DNA of 64,000 bases from Haematobia irritans (Eukaryota; Arthropoda; Insecta; Diptera; Muscidae): positions 219,852,537 to 219,916,536 of the forward strand of contig NC_134397.1 of the NCBI RefSeq assembly GCF_050003625.1. The letters run 5' to 3'. The position numbers and the translations under genes are program-made. Of this stretch, positions 11,501 through 24,016 are shown piece after piece (position 1 is the stretch's first letter; each line of letters opens with the position of its first letter). The notes under the pieces are model-generated. The model did no database searches. It had not been told where the DNA came from and saw only the letters and a program-made list of their open reading frames with translations.

Positions 11501-12452
11501 GAAATAAAATTTTGAGAAAAAATTACTACAGAAATACAATTTTGACAAAATTTTCCATAGAAATAAAATTTTGACAAAATTTTTTATAGAAATAACATTT
11601 TGACAAAATTTTCTATAGAAATAAAATTTTGACAAATTTTTCTATAGAAATAAAATTTTGAGACAATTTTCTATAGCTAAAAAAATTTTGAGAAAATTTT
11701 TATGGAAATAAAATTTCTACAACATTTTCTATAGTTATAAAATGTTGAGAAAAATTTTTATAGAAATAAAATTTTGAGAAAGATTTTCTACAGAAATAAA
11801 ATTTTGACATAATTTTCCATAGAAATACAATTTTGACAAAGTTTTTTATAGAAATAAAATTTTGACAAAATTTTCGATAGAAATAAAATTTTGACAAAAT
11901 TTTCTATAGAAATAAAATTTTGAGAAATTTTTCTATAGGAATAAAATTTTGACAAATTTTTCTATAGAAATAAAATTTTCAGAAAATTTTCTATTGAAAG
12001 GAAATTTTGACAAAATTTTCTATAGACATAAAGTTTTGACAAAATTTTCTATAGGAATAAAATGTTTACAAAATTTTCTATTAAAACAAAATGTTGACAA
12101 AACTTTCTATAACAATAAAATTTTGAGAAAATTTTCTGGAGCAATAAAAATTTTGAGAAAATTTTCCACAAAAATAAAATTTTAATAAAATTTTCCATAG
12201 CAATAAATTGTTGATAAAATTTTCTAAAGAAATAAAATTTTGAAAAATTTTTATAATAAATTTTGACAAAGTTTTCTATAGAAATAAAATTTTGACAAAA
12301 TTTTCTATAGAAAAAAAATGTTGAGAAAATTTTTTATAGAAATAAAATTTTGACAAAATTTTCTATAGCAATAAAAATTTGGAAAAAAAATTCTATAGAA
12401 ATAAAATTCTGACAAAAATTTTCTATAGAAATAAAATTTTGACAAAATATTA
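8503..12452 (+). mobile_element. hAT-like satellite-carrying element, right end missing
   Basis: The left end CATGGTTGCTAC and the following ATTGGTAGAATT, ATCAAAAATGGTAGATTTTT and TACTGTTTG segments match the left end of the complete element at 42009 (CACGGTTGCCAC...). The body is 29-bp satellite. The expected right end (GGCTCGAGTGGCAACC) is absent, and the array stops in unrelated sequence at 12452. Non-coding throughout. Confidence 0.7.
8642..12452 (-). repeat. 29-bp satellite array S2
   Basis: About 130 degenerate copies of the 29-bp unit, reading CTATAGAAATAAAATTTTGACAAAATTTT on the plus strand. It is more diverged than the other arrays, with GAGA, GACA and CAGA variants and indels. Longer blocks are repeated. 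A block around TATGAAATAAAATGTTGAG occurs at 9311 and again at 10116, about 805 bp apart. A block around CTATAGCTA occurs near 11181, 11414 and 11676. This indicates repeated segmental amplification inside the array. Confidence 0.95.
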
Positions 12453-13868
12453 CAATAGTTAACACTTATAATTATTTGCTACCAACCAAAGTATGGAATT
12501 TCTATAACTAGAATTCCAAAAGAAAAAGAAATTCCTCCTTGACATCAAATACTTGATCTGTAAGAACATTTCATTGAAAATTAAGAGAAAAAGTTCCAAA
12601 ACCAATAATGTCCAGCCATCATCCATAGTTGGACAATCCACTTTTTTGCTTTTAATCTCAATTTGTCGGGCGTTTTTACCGTTTCGTTATTTTTTTGTTG
12701 GTTCTCTCTAGGATTCTACTTGATTTTCGTTAATTTCGTTTTTGTTCTACTTTAAGGAAGTTTTCATTCCTTGTCATTTTCTTAATTTTGGAAAGAAGTT
12801 TTTGTTGTTGTTGAAATTTTATCATGGCATGACACCTAAAAGTCAATTAGTTACTGAATGGTTCAATGAAATTTCACTTCATGATATCCATGAAAATGAT
12901 GATAATGATAATCAACTTCTAAGTTTTCAATATTCCTGTGTGCGTGTGTGTGTGTTTGTGTGAACCAATAACCATGGTAATGTCTGTGGTATCCTGATGA
13001 TATTGATGGTAATTGCAATGGTGATTATTTGGTTAGTTTGCTTCAAAAATTTAAAATTTAATTTCTTTCTCGGATATTCATTGGGACCAAACTGTATTTG
13101 AAGTGATTATCCCACAAGGAGAGGAATAAAGTGTGCAGCAAAAGAATTTTGTGAGCATTACGTTATATTGGAATAATTTGCGAGAAAATGCAATTTGATG
13201 CAGTAAATGAGATCTCAAAGACAGTATTGAAATTTTCATGAAGGTATCTTCTTCGTACAAATTAAAAAGATGGGGAGTGCATTTCAATGATAGAATAAAC
13301 GAAAAACTTCTAATGTTCACCAAGATATTGAAATGTAGATTATAAACTTTAAATTAAGCAAATATAGTATGGCAAGCTCAAAGTAAGAGATATCTCTTAT
13401 GAGGGCAACAGTTTTTATAATAATGAGCTTAGTCGAGCTGAGGATCGTTGCAGTTAAGATAAATTACAATCAACTAAATTTAATTAAATTGAAATAAATT
13501 CAATTGAATCATATTAATATAAAAAATTAAAAATTAATAACTATTTAATTTTACAAATACCAAACAATTGAAATATATTTACTGAAAATAATTAATATTA
13601 TCTTTTACCAATTTATCTTATTATATTGCATGCAAACAGACGTATGCAGACGGACAGTTATCCTTGCTTATTTTCTTTCAAAAATCCCTTTTTAAATTTC
13701 CAAACATACATACTTCAGTCCCTCTTTTAGGGTATTGGATTTTGTTGGTTTTAAACACTGTCCAAAAAGAGCGTGTTTCAATAGGATGTTCAAACGACAA
13801 CCTAACCAACAAAACCAAGAGCATCTACAATGTTGTATCCCTCAACGTATCTCCAGATTTTCGAAGGA
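12453..13868. other. Intergenic DNA with a GT microsatellite
   Basis: No recognisable gene. A GT/GTGTGC microsatellite lies at about 12937-12961. The rest is AT-rich with no shared repeat. Short open frames in this interval show no family motif. Confidence 0.55.
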
Positions 13869-13870
13869 AA

Positions 13871-15917
13871 ATCTATAGAAAATTTTGTCAAAATTTTATT
13901 TCTATAGAAAATTTTGTCAAAATTTTATTTCTATAGAAAAATTTGTCAAAATTTTATTTCTATAGAAAATCTTGTCAAAATGTAATTTCTATAGAAAATT
14001 TTTGTCAGAATTTTATTTCTATAGAAATTTGTGTCCAAATTTTTATTGCTATAGAAAATTTTGTCAAAATTTTATTTCTAAAGAAAATTTTGTCAAAATT
14101 TTATTTCTATAGAAAATTTTGTCAAAATTTTATTTCTATAGAAAATTTTGTCAAAATTTTATTTCTATAGAAAATTTTGTCAAAATTTTATTTTTATAGA
14201 AAATTTTTGCAAAATTTTATTTCTATAGAAAATTTTTGCAAAATTTTATTTCTATAGAAAATTTTTGCAAAATTTTATTTCTATAGAAAATTTTTGCAAA
14301 ATTTTAGTTCTATAGAAAATTTTTGAAAAATTTTATTTCTATAGAAAATTTTTGAAAAATTTTATTTCTATAGAAAATTTTTGAAAAATTTTATTTCTAT
14401 AGAAAATTTTTGCAAAATTTTATTTCTATAGAAAATTTTTGCGAAATTTTATTTCTATAGAAAATTTTTGCAAAATTTTATTTCTATAGAAAATTTTTGA
14501 AAAATTTTATTTCTATAGAAAATTTTTGAAAAATTTTATTTCTATAGAAAATTTTGCAAAATTTTATTTCCATAGAAAATTTTTGCAAAATGTTATTTCT
14601 ATATAAAATTTTCTCAAAATTGTATTTCTATAGAAAATTTTGTCAAAATTCAATTTCAGTAGAATTTTTTGTCAAAAGTTTATTTCTATTGAAAATTTTT
14701 GCAAAATTTCATTTCTATAGAAAATTTGTGCAAATTTTATTTCTACAGAAAATTTTTGCAACTTTTCATTTCTATAGAAAATTTTGTCAAAATTTTATTT
14801 CTATAGAAAATTTTGTCAAAATTTTATTTCTATAGAAAATTTTTGCAAAACCTTTTCTATAGAAAATTTTGTCAAAATTTTATTTCTATCGAAAATTTTG
14901 TCAAAATTTTATTTCTATAGAAAATTTTGTAAAAATTTTTTTTCTATAGACAATTTTTGCAAAATTTTATTTCTATAGAAAATTCTGTCCAAACTTTACA
15001 TCCATAGAAAATTTTTTGCAAAATTTTATTTCTATAGAAAATTTTTTGCAAAATTTTATTTCTATAGAAAATTTTTGCAAAATTTTATTTCTATAGAAGA
15101 TTTTGTCCAAACTTTACATCCATAGAAAATTTTTTGCAAAATTTTATTTTTATAGAAATTTTTTTCAAAATTGTATTTCTATAGAAAATTTTGTCAAAAT
15201 TTTATTTCTGTAGAAAATTTTGTCCAATCTTTATTGCTATAGAAAATTTTGTCGAAATTTTATTTCTATAGAAAAGTTTGCAAAATTTTATTTCTATAGA
15301 AAATTTTTGCCAAATTTTATTTGTATAGAAAATTTTTGCAAAATGTTATTTCTATAGAAAATTATGTCCAAACTTTATTTCTATAGAAACTTTTGTCAAA
15401 ATTTTATTTCTATCGAAAATTTTGTCACAACTTTATTTCTATAGAAAATTGTTGCAAAATTTTATTTCTATAGAAAATTTTTGCAAAATTTTATTTCTAT
15501 AGAAAATCTTGTCAAAATTTTATTTCTATAGAAAATTTCGTCAAAATTTTATTTCTATAGAAAATTTTTGCAAAATTTTATTGCTATAGAAATTTTTTGC
15601 AAAATTTTACTTCTATAGAAAATTTTTGCAAAATTTTATTTCTATAGAAAATTTTTGCAAAATTTTATTTCTATAGAAAATTTTTTAAAATTTTATTTCT
15701 ACAGAAAATTTTTGCAAAATTTTATTTCTATAGAAAATTTTGTAAAATTTTATTTTTATAGAAATTTTTTGCAAAATTTTATTTCTATAGAAGAATTGAT
15801 CAAAATCTTATTTCTATAGGAAATTTTGTTAAAATTTTATTTCTATAGAAGAGCATGTCAAAATTCGATTTGACCCACCAAATGAACGAGATTTTATATT
15901 TGGTTTTTTACTAATCT
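13871..15917 (+). repeat. 29-bp satellite array S3 (free-standing)
   Basis: About 70 copies of the 29-bp unit. Between about 14190 and 15740 most units carry a different centre, TTTTTGCAAAATTTT instead of TTTTGTCAAAATTTT, so a variant has been locally homogenised. No transposon ends are recognisable at either border. Confidence 0.95.
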
Positions 15918-16055
15918 TATTTCTATAGAAGAATTGATCAAAATCTTATTTCTATAGGAAATTTTGTTAAAATTTTATTTCTATAGAAGAGCATGTCAAA
16001 ATTCGATTTGACCCACCAAATGAACGAGATTTTATATTTGGTTTTTTACTAATCT
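15780..16055 (+). repeat. 138-bp direct tandem duplication at the array edge
   Basis: Two near-identical 138-bp copies (15780-15917 and 15918-16055). Each holds the last diverged 29-bp units plus ~60 bp of non-satellite flank (GACCCACCAAATGAACGAG and following). The array edge and its flank were therefore duplicated together, recently enough that the two copies look the same by eye. Confidence 0.92.
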
Positions 16056-16964
16056 GCCTTAGTTTCGTTCATTTCAACGCCTTCTCTATCCTATGGTCCT
16101 TCCGAGTTGCTTCACCTTTTTTCCTCTAGTTGGGGTGAGCACTAATTCAAGTGTTGTTGCCAATTTCTTGTCAAAAAACCAATTCATTTAGTTTCTCCCC
16201 CCACAAAAAAACCAAAAAAAAAAAAACGAAAATTTGAAACCAAGAATTTTAAAGTCAAGAATATAAATGGTCCTTGGACGAATGAAATCGAAGGGAAGTA
16301 ACCAATAATAAAGTTAATTAACCCCTCATCAATCATGGGGAATAAAATGAGAGAAAAGCCACAGTGGAAAAAAAAGACGAACAACTACAACAAATTGTAG
16401 AATCCACAAGGAAGGACTAGAAATTGAAACGCATTTTCACATTTAAATGGTGGTAGCAACCACCATTGATTTTCGTTTGAATTTTTTTTTTTCTCATTAA
16501 AAATCGAAAATTCTATAGGAGAAAAATAAAACGAACAATGTTCAGTAGGCTTTAATTAAAAGACACTCTAGGTCAGATGATGGCAATTCAATGCAATTAA
16601 ACTTAAGCCACAAAATGAATTTCATTGATTAAATAATTCCGTTTATTTTTCTGGATTTCAATTAAAAACAACGAAAAAATTGGAAATTATATGGAAAGCG
16701 TACTAATTATTAAAAGCTATTAAATATTAACGAGGGAAAAGTTGAATATTACAATGCTAGTAAGCGGTGTAGTTGGGTGGCACGAAATAAACTCGCTTCT
16801 ACTAATATCCTTGGAAGGATTTCAACGAAAAATTGAGTGGATTGAGTGAGGAGTTACTATGGCATAAAAGTATAAAAGGCGGCCTTTTCTGATTTGCACA
16901 TCCTCATCAGTTGTGCTTTAAAGCCATGGAATTCGCTTTTGGGTGCCAAATCACTTGGAGCATA
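16056..16964. other. AT-rich intergenic DNA, no recognisable gene
   Basis: No gene, RNA or known repeat recognised. A poly-A run lies at about 16203-16226. The degenerate minisatellite begins near the right border. Confidence 0.55.
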
Positions 16965-19465
16965 CAGTTCCATGACTGATACCTTCTTTGCTACAGACCT
17001 TCGGGCCTGCAGTGACACCATAAGGCCTTCGGATCTACAGATCCACACCCTCGACCTTTCGGCCTATAATTGCACCACGGAATCTTTCGGGTTTACGGTT
17101 TCACCACAGAGTCCTTAGGACCTACCCCTATATATTCCTGAGACTTTCGGAATTACTGCACCAAAAATTAGACCTTTAGGCCTGCAATTCTACCACTCAA
17201 TCTTTTGGGTTTACAGTTGCACCACTGATACCATAGGCCATTCGCTTATATCCCTGACATTTGTACATTTAGGGCCATAATTGCACAACTGGCACATTCT
17301 GGCGTATAGGTCCTCCGCTTAGGCCCCCGCATCTACTCATCCACTCCCGTTTGGTTTTTCAGTTCCACCAATAAGGCCTCCGCATCTACTAATCCACTCC
17401 TCTGTTGTTTTTCAGTTCCACGAATAAGGCCTCGACATCTATAGATTCAAGCCCAAGATCTTCGGGCCTACACTCGTACCACTGAATCTTTCGGGCCTAC
17501 AGTTCCACAGAGACCTTCGGGTCTGCTGCTCCACCACTAAGGTCATCACATCTACAAATCCGCTCCCGAGACCTTTGGGCCTATAACATAATTATATTAC
17601 ATAATTATTCGGGCCGTACAGTTGCATCACCAAGACCATCAGTAGGTCCGATCTCCAGCCCAGTGAGATCTTCGATAGTGCAATACCACCACAGAGACAT
17701 TTTGGTCTACAATTCCTCAACTGAAACGGTCGTGCTATCAGAACCACCACTAAGGCCTTCGGATCTACAGTTCTACCAAAAAATATTTCGAGCCTACAGT
17801 TAGGTTAGGTTAGGTGGCAGCCGATGTATAAGGCTCACTTAGACTATTCAGTCCATTGTGATACCACATTGGTGAACTTCTCTCTTATCACTGAGTGCTG
17901 CCCGATTCCATGTTAAGCTCAATGACAAGGGACCTCCTCAGAAATGTCAACAGCATTACTGAGGTGGGATAATCCACCGCTGAAAACCTTTTTGGTGTTC
18001 GGTCGAAGCAGGAATCGAACCCACGACCTTGTGTATGCAAGGCGGGCATGCAAACCATTGCACCACGGTGGCTCCCGTCTACAGTTGCACCACTGAAACC
18101 ATCGAACCTTGTCTTGTATCCCTGAGACTTTCGGCATTACAGCACCAAAACTGATACCTTTAAGGATATAATTCCACAAATGACATGCTCTGGCTTACAG
18201 ATCTAAAAATACGACCTTCGGTTCCTACAGTTCAAGCACTAAATCCAAAGGCCCACAGTTTCACCATAGAAATCTTAGGGGGCTATAGTAAAACCCATGA
18301 GATCTTGGAACCTACAGTTACACTGCTGATACCATTGAGCCTACGGTTCAATCACTGACACCATTGAGACTATAGTTCAATGACTGAGCTTGAAAATGAA
18401 ATGGGGCATGTCTCCCCGAGCAATAGAATCCACAAGATGGTTCAAATTGAAAGGGTAAGGCGATTTGCCGAACAAGTACTTCTGCAAGAAAATGGTTGAC
18501 ATTAACGCGACAACATGAAAAATTTAAGCTTTCGTCGGGACGCGGACTTATAGGAGATGGTTACGGACCTCGTGAGAGTCCAACTCGAAGTAATGCGAAA
18601 GCGGTTCCATCGGAACTCCGAGGGAAGAGGCCTCTGCCTCTACTAATCCACTCCTGTGTTGTTTTTCAGTTCCACCATTAAGGCCTCGACATCTATAGAT
18701 ACAAGCCCAAGACCTTCGGGCCTACACTCCTACCACTGACTCTTTCGGGCCTACAGTTCCACAGAGACCTTCGGGTCTGCAGCTCCACCACTAAGGCCAT
18801 CACATCTACAAATCCGCTCTCGAAACCTTCGGGCCTATAATTACATATTTATTCGGGTCGTACAGTTGCATCACCAAGACCATCAGTAGGTCCGATCTCC
18901 AGTCCAGTGAAATCTTCTACAATTCCTCAACTGAAACGGTCGTGTTATCAGTACTACCACTAAGGCCTTCGGATCTACAGTTGCACCACTGAAACCATCG
19001 AACCTTGTCTTGTATCCATGAGACTTTCGGCATTACAGCACCAAAACTGAAACCTTTAAGGATATAATTCCACAAATGACATGCTCTGGCTTACAGATCT
19101 AAAAATACGACCTTCGGTTCCTACAGTTCAAGCACTAAATCCAAAGGCCCACAGTTTCTTCATAGAAATCATAGGGGCCTATAGTAAAATCCATTGAGAC
19201 TATAGTTCAATGACGGAACTTGAAAATGAAATGGGACATGTCTCCCCGAGCAATAGAATCCACAAAATGGTTCAAATTGAAAGGGAGGCAGTAAGGCGAT
19301 TTGCCGAACAAGTTCTTCCGCAAAAAAATGGTTGACAGGAACGCGACAACATGAAAAATTTAAGCTTTCGTCGGGACGCAGACTTAAAGGAGACGTTCAC
19401 GGACCTCGTGAGAGTCCAACTCGAAGTAATGCGAATGCGGTTCCATCGGAACTCCTAGGGAAGAG
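16965..19465 (+). repeat. Degenerate ~30-bp minisatellite, block-duplicated
   Basis: A GC-richer region made of irregular ~30-bp units around CCTTTCGGGCCTACAGTTGC followed by ACCACTGA, with heavy divergence. The block has been duplicated in tandem: about 17376-18630 is repeated at about 18631-19465. Landmarks are AATCCACTCC at 17391 and 18645, GAAACCATCGAACC at 18095 and 18991, and CAACATGAAAAATT at 18511 and 19347. Copy 1 is longer mainly because it contains a SINE (17801-18078) that copy 2 lacks. Function unknown; no coding frame persists across units. Confidence 0.8.
17801..18078 (-). mobile_element. tRNA-derived SINE with internal deletion
   Basis: Minus-strand copy: TTAGG repeats at the left (its 3' tail), the box B complement GGAATCGAACCC and the 5' end near 18076. 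About 70 bp are missing from the middle, where CCTC is directly joined to AGAAATGTC. Short CCTC repeats at the deletion ends suggest slippage or microhomology repair. CTACAGT lies on both sides (17794-17800 and 18079-18085), though that motif is also common in the host minisatellite. Confidence 0.85.
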
Positions 19466-19866
19466 CGGTGGGTTTTTAGTCGGTATCGCTGATTGTAATG
19501 GAGTCCTGCAATCGGGTGGACGCATAAACCAATTTTTTATCCTTACTCGTATTTTCGACTGCTATTACCGAAATCGAAGTTAAAACCAATATCGAACAGT
19601 CCACTTCTATGAGTCGTCTCCGAGACAGCATATGCCACCAACTGTGTCCAAACTAAGTTACTTGGAGACCAAATGACGCCCGTTCGCCTATCTCCAAGCA
19701 TGTACAAAATCCCAATCTGCTAGAATACACATCACCGGGAAGACTAATACAGCTCAATATATGAGGATTTTTGGAATTTAGACAGAAACTGAATTACCGA
19801 GTGGACCTACAGATATTGGACACATCGGTGGACTCAAAATAGGAATGAATCCACATACTGAATATA
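19466..19866. other. Unassigned sequence right of the minisatellite
   Basis: Moderately GC-rich DNA following the duplicated block. No family motif, RNA or repeat recognised. Confidence 0.4.
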
Positions 19867-19951
19867 TAGGTTAGGTTAGGTTAGGTGGCAGCCCGATGTA
19901 TCAGGCTCACTTAGACTATTCAGTCCATTGTGATACCACATTGGTGAACTT
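19867..19951 (-). repeat. SINE 3' fragment
   Basis: Carries the TTAGG-repeat tail and the first ~75 bp of the SINE 3' body (GGCAGCCCGATGTATCAGGC and following), then stops at GGTGAACTT. This is a 5'-truncated copy on the minus strand, as expected from incomplete reverse transcription. Confidence 0.85.
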
Positions 19952-21659
19952 GTACTGAATATGTAGGATCAACTGTAAAGTAAGCGTCAACATCGATGAC
20001 GAGGAAGTGGAATAACATGTTGCCTTGGCATAATCGTGTCAATAAAGACCACGTCCAACAGTGCTTTGGGAACGATACTTGGCTTTGACACGTATAGAGT
20101 TGCAGATCAAATGGGAGACCACTACGATGGCGAAAATGAAAGGAAAAAGGAACCATCAAAGACTAATAGGGAAGACAATGGGAGTAGTGGCGAATGTAGC
20201 AACAATCTATGATCGGATAACTGAAGTGGACATGAAGGTCCAGTTCGAATGGGTCCCCAACCCCTAGAGTTTATGGCACACCTGAACCAAATGAAACCAG
20301 TGGATGGTGGTACATGTAACATAGGACATGTTTCGAGAAGGATGCACCCTTGCAATAGTAACTATGTCTTTCCAAGATGTAAAGCCCACAACAATCGAGA
20401 TATGACCCAACTTAAAAACAGGGATTGGAAGCAAATTAGAGACCTTGTTATGGACATCGAGTTCCTGCAGTAAAGGGTTAGAATGAAAAAAACAGAAGTT
20501 AGAGCGTACATGAAGCCGAATACCTGCTTAGGTGTATATCAATCTAACCTAATCGAACATAGCGATGACTTCTTCAGTTTTCGATTACCTGCACACCAAA
20601 GATCTCATGGATTACCGATTACCAGGAAACTAACTAACTTAGAATCGGATGCAAACCAAAGTGCTCACCAATTTCCCATCACCCACATCTCAGCGAATAC
20701 ACGAGTTTCCGATCAACTAGAACTCAAGAAATTTTGCTGTTCTCCAATGTCTACTCCCATAAGATCCTCAAACCTCAGCCGTCGAAAAAACCACGTTCCA
20801 ACTTTCCTTTATTTTGCTCCTTGATGACCTCTGTTCTGTTAACAATTTAAATATCCCTTGTTTCATAACTTTCTTCCTTCCAAGCTTCCTTCTCTGTTCC
20901 GCATCATGGAAAGGCGATAAAAAAACAAAAGAGCATTTTAATGAATGTCCTTCTCGTGGATAGTTCTTTTATTGCATTTTCGTTTATTTATGCTGACTAC
21001 TGACCCCTTAAATACAGCTCTTTTAACACAATGTCAACAATTTCGGCAATTTGCAAAGATGCTTGGGCCACATTTGTACTGAACTTTATTTCTCCCAAAC
21101 GACGCATCTTTTCCAGCTTTTCTCCTTATGCTTTTCAGACACAAAACAAAAAAAAATATGTGCTGCTCATACTCAGAAAGAGTGTGAGCTGTTAAAAAAT
21201 ATGTTTTTTGGTTTTTTTGCTTTGTTTTATTTGCAGTCCGGTATATCCTTTATTGTTGGAATGCCAACATTGTCATCGTCATGATGGCGCTCCAGCGGCA
21301 AATGAAAAAATATGTTTGCATCCCAAAAAGACAATTTCAATATGAAATTGCAAAGGCATTCGTAATACAATGTTGACTGCATGAAGTGGCCAGAAGGCCA
21401 GTCTTGGTACTTGAGACAGGCAAATGATAATGGACAGTGGGCTAAGGATGGAAGTGAAATTAAATTGCAGAGTTTAATAAAGCAATTGTTCTAATGGTTG
21501 TGATAGTCGGATATAATTTTTCATCCAGCGAAATTCAAGAATGCTCATGAAATTCAATTGGGAGATGAAACCTAGCGAGGCAGAAATATACTACGTTCTA
21601 CAGTATTTTTTTTAGGGCGAAAACGCAATTTAAAGGCTGAATATTTGAAGAGCGTTTCT
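19952..21659. other. Intergenic DNA, no recognisable gene
   Basis: Several short open frames occur, including one of about 113 codons at 20483-20824 and one of 74 codons at 20249-20473. None shows a motif I recognise, and I see no signs of splicing or a continued frame. Composition is less AT-rich than in the satellite regions. Confidence 0.45.
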
Positions 21660-21666
21660 GGTCCTA

Positions 21667-21982
21667 GGTTAGGTTAGGTGGCAGCCCGATGTATTAGGCT
21701 CACTTAGACTATTCAGTCCATTGTGATACCACATTGCTGAACTTCTCTCTTTTATCACTGAGTGCTGCCCGATTCCATGTTAATCTCAATGACAAGGGTC
21801 CTCCTTTTTATAGCCGAGTCCGAACGGCGTTCCACATTGCAGTGAAACCACTTAGAGAAATGTCACCAGAATTACTATGGTGGGATAATCCACCGCTGAA
21901 AAACTTTTTGGTGTTCGGTCGAAGCAGGAATCGAACCCACGACCTTGTGTATGCAAGGCGGGCATGCTAACCATTGCACCAC
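21667..21982 (-). mobile_element. tRNA-derived SINE, nearly full length
   Basis: Minus-strand copy with the TTAGG-repeat tail at its left and tRNA-like head at its right, lacking only about eight bases of the 5' end. GGTCCTA flanks both sides (21660-21666 and 21983-21989) as a 7-bp target-site duplication. Confidence 0.88.
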
Positions 21983-22292
21983 GGTCCTAATACAAAACTG
22001 ACAATACCTTATTTTTTTTCATCGCTATCATTCCGGTAGTTTTGATATCTCAGGCGTACCATGCAATAGCTAAAGAAAATTGCAGAACCATTCGGATATG
22101 AAAAGAAGCTGGATATAAAGGTGGCCTGTGAATCGTTGCTAAATCGACCCTTTCCCAAAACGATGGGTCACTGAAAACTAGATCAAAAATATCAGGCGGA
22201 AACGGTTGTGGTCGAAACGCAAAGGGACAGTGAAAAAGGTTCCCATGTTAGGAATGGCGTCTAGGAAAATTTCCCTGTGTGAGTGTAATGAA

Positions 22293-22570
22293 ATTGGCAG
22301 GGAATTATTTGCTATGAGTTGGTTTCTTACCGAATGGAACTCTCAAATTTGGAAATTTTCCGCGATGTATTTAAGCGAAGATTATTACTGTATTACCATT
22401 TTTCCTCTCTCCGAAATCACTGTCCTTCAATATTGGCAGGGAATTACTTGCTATGAGTTGGTTTCTTGCCGAATGGAACTCTCAAATTTGGAAATTTTCC
22501 GCGAGGTATGTAAGCGAAGATTACTGTGTTACCATTTTTCGCCCCTTCGAAATCACTGTCCTTCAATAAA
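22293..22570 (+). repeat. 139-bp direct tandem duplication
   Basis: Two copies starting ATTGGCAGGGAATTA at 22293 and 22432, each ending near AAATCACTGTCCTTCAAT. They differ by a small number of substitutions and a short indel. The frame is open across much of both copies, but I recognise no motif. Confidence 0.92.
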
Positions 22571-23620
22571 GTGTAAATGCTTGAGAATAGCGCGGAGCAA
22601 CAGCAAACTTCACCAACAACTGCACTGCACATAAACTACTTCACATGGAAATGTGAGAACCAACAAACCGACGAAACAAAAAATGACTACTGGTCTTAAA
22701 GTCACTTATGACCAACACCATTAAACCAAAAAGATGGAAGACACAGGGTTTAAGTCAACACCAACCAACCAACCGAGCAACGTCCAGACGCTTCAAGTAC
22801 TACCAAGAGTACCACCAATTTTTCCAGCACTTAAATGCGGCAATTGTCAAACTAAACTGATGCAAGAAAGGCAACTTCACTCTTGTTAATCGTGGTGCAA
22901 GGTATGGGCAAAGTCGTAAGGTTGGCCGGCAACACAATGTTGTTTGTGTAGAAGTCCTCTATCTGTCTGCTCTCTTGTATGACAAGGACTCCTACACAGA
23001 CAGATTTTTTTCTTTCCATAGTGGATTTTTTATACCCTCATAGTAGTTTCACTGTTGAGTGCTATTAATTAAGAAAAAACACAGTGTTACTTTGTCAAAG
23101 AATTTATACAATTTGTTGTAGTATCTTGATATATATAGTTGGTTGTCAAAAAAAAAAAAAAACATGAAGAAGATACTGAGCCAATCATTGATGATACACT
23201 GAGGAGAAACTAAATGCAGAGGAAATTGCAAATCCATTGCATCCAGTCTTCTGAAATCAATTCTAGTTAATTTTATTTCATTAGATTAAACAAAATTAAA
23301 TATCAAGTGCAGAATAAAGAGATCCATTGTTTTTCCGATCCGATTTAGATCAAATATGGACCACTTTGATAACTGTTACTATTTTAAAGGTTATCTCAAT
23401 CTCAAACTGATGAACAAAGGGAATATCCCACATATGACTAAGACTTCTATCGATGTAAATGATGGGTCGGAAATTTTAATACATTTTAAGATTCTAAAGG
23501 GTTTGAATAGACAAAATGAAGAATTGGACAAGAAGAAATCCGACATCCAATTGCCCAGTGGTCGTACTGTCTTTGTGTTGGCCCTGACTTAGGTCTCTTA
23601 TTCCACACAAAGCTTTTCAT
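22571..23620. other. Intergenic DNA, no recognisable gene
   Basis: An inverted repeat AAGTCCTCTATCTGTCTG (22951-22968) / CAGACAGATTTTTT-side (about 22997) flanks a short spacer: GTGTAGAAGTCC pairs with GGACTCCTACAC. Otherwise nothing is recognised; an A-run lies near 23147-23162. Confidence 0.4.
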
Positions 23621-23624
23621 CGGT

Positions 23625-23680
23625 CGGACTCGGCTATAAAAAGGAGGTCCCTTGTCATTGATCTCAACATAGAATCGCGC
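23625..23680 (+). repeat. SINE internal fragment
   Basis: Matches the SINE body from CGGACTCGGCTATAAAAAGG to ATAGAATCG and is truncated on both sides. Confidence 0.75.
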
Positions 23681-23967
23681 TGCAATCCCATTGCTGGACC
23701 ACTTAGAGGAAGATAAAGATGGCACTGTCTTAGTGTTTGGTCTGTATCAAGTCTGCTAGTCCCCTCTGATCAAAACACATAGCGTTTTTCGTTACCGTAG
23801 CTATTTTTTCATGATGAGAAAGGGTCGGCAAACAGTCCTCCTCGGAATTTATCACCGATGCTAAGCCGAAAATCTAGCAATCTGGGTTAAAATGTTAAGC
23901 AGGGATGCGAGGATATCCGAATGCTGGGTCACTCAGAGATTTTTCACAAAAAGGAAGACAAAGATAA

Positions 23968-24014
23968 GTTAGGTTAGGTTTTGTGGCAGCCCGATGTATC
24001 AGGCTCACTTAGAC
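23968..24014 (-). repeat. SINE 3' fragment abutting mariner
   Basis: TTAGGTTAGG tail plus about 35 bp of SINE body up to CTTAGAC, where the TA of the mariner target begins. The rest of the SINE does not resume on the far side of the mariner, so the SINE was already truncated or has been lost. Confidence 0.75.
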
Positions 24015-24016
24015 TA

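Noticed and set aside
14554..14835. Phenylalanine/lysine-rich small proteins encoded by the 29-bp arrays
   Set aside because: All three frames of that strand are equally open because the unit lacks stops; residues follow the DNA period and no frame is favoured.
13871..15917. CRISPR-like array (regular short direct repeats)
   Set aside because: The 29-bp units are contiguous with no unique spacers, lie in a eukaryotic transposon-rich region, and vary by drift; this is satellite DNA.
20483..20824. 113-codon open frame as a host gene
   Set aside because: No recognisable motif and no adjacent exons; length is within the chance range for this window.
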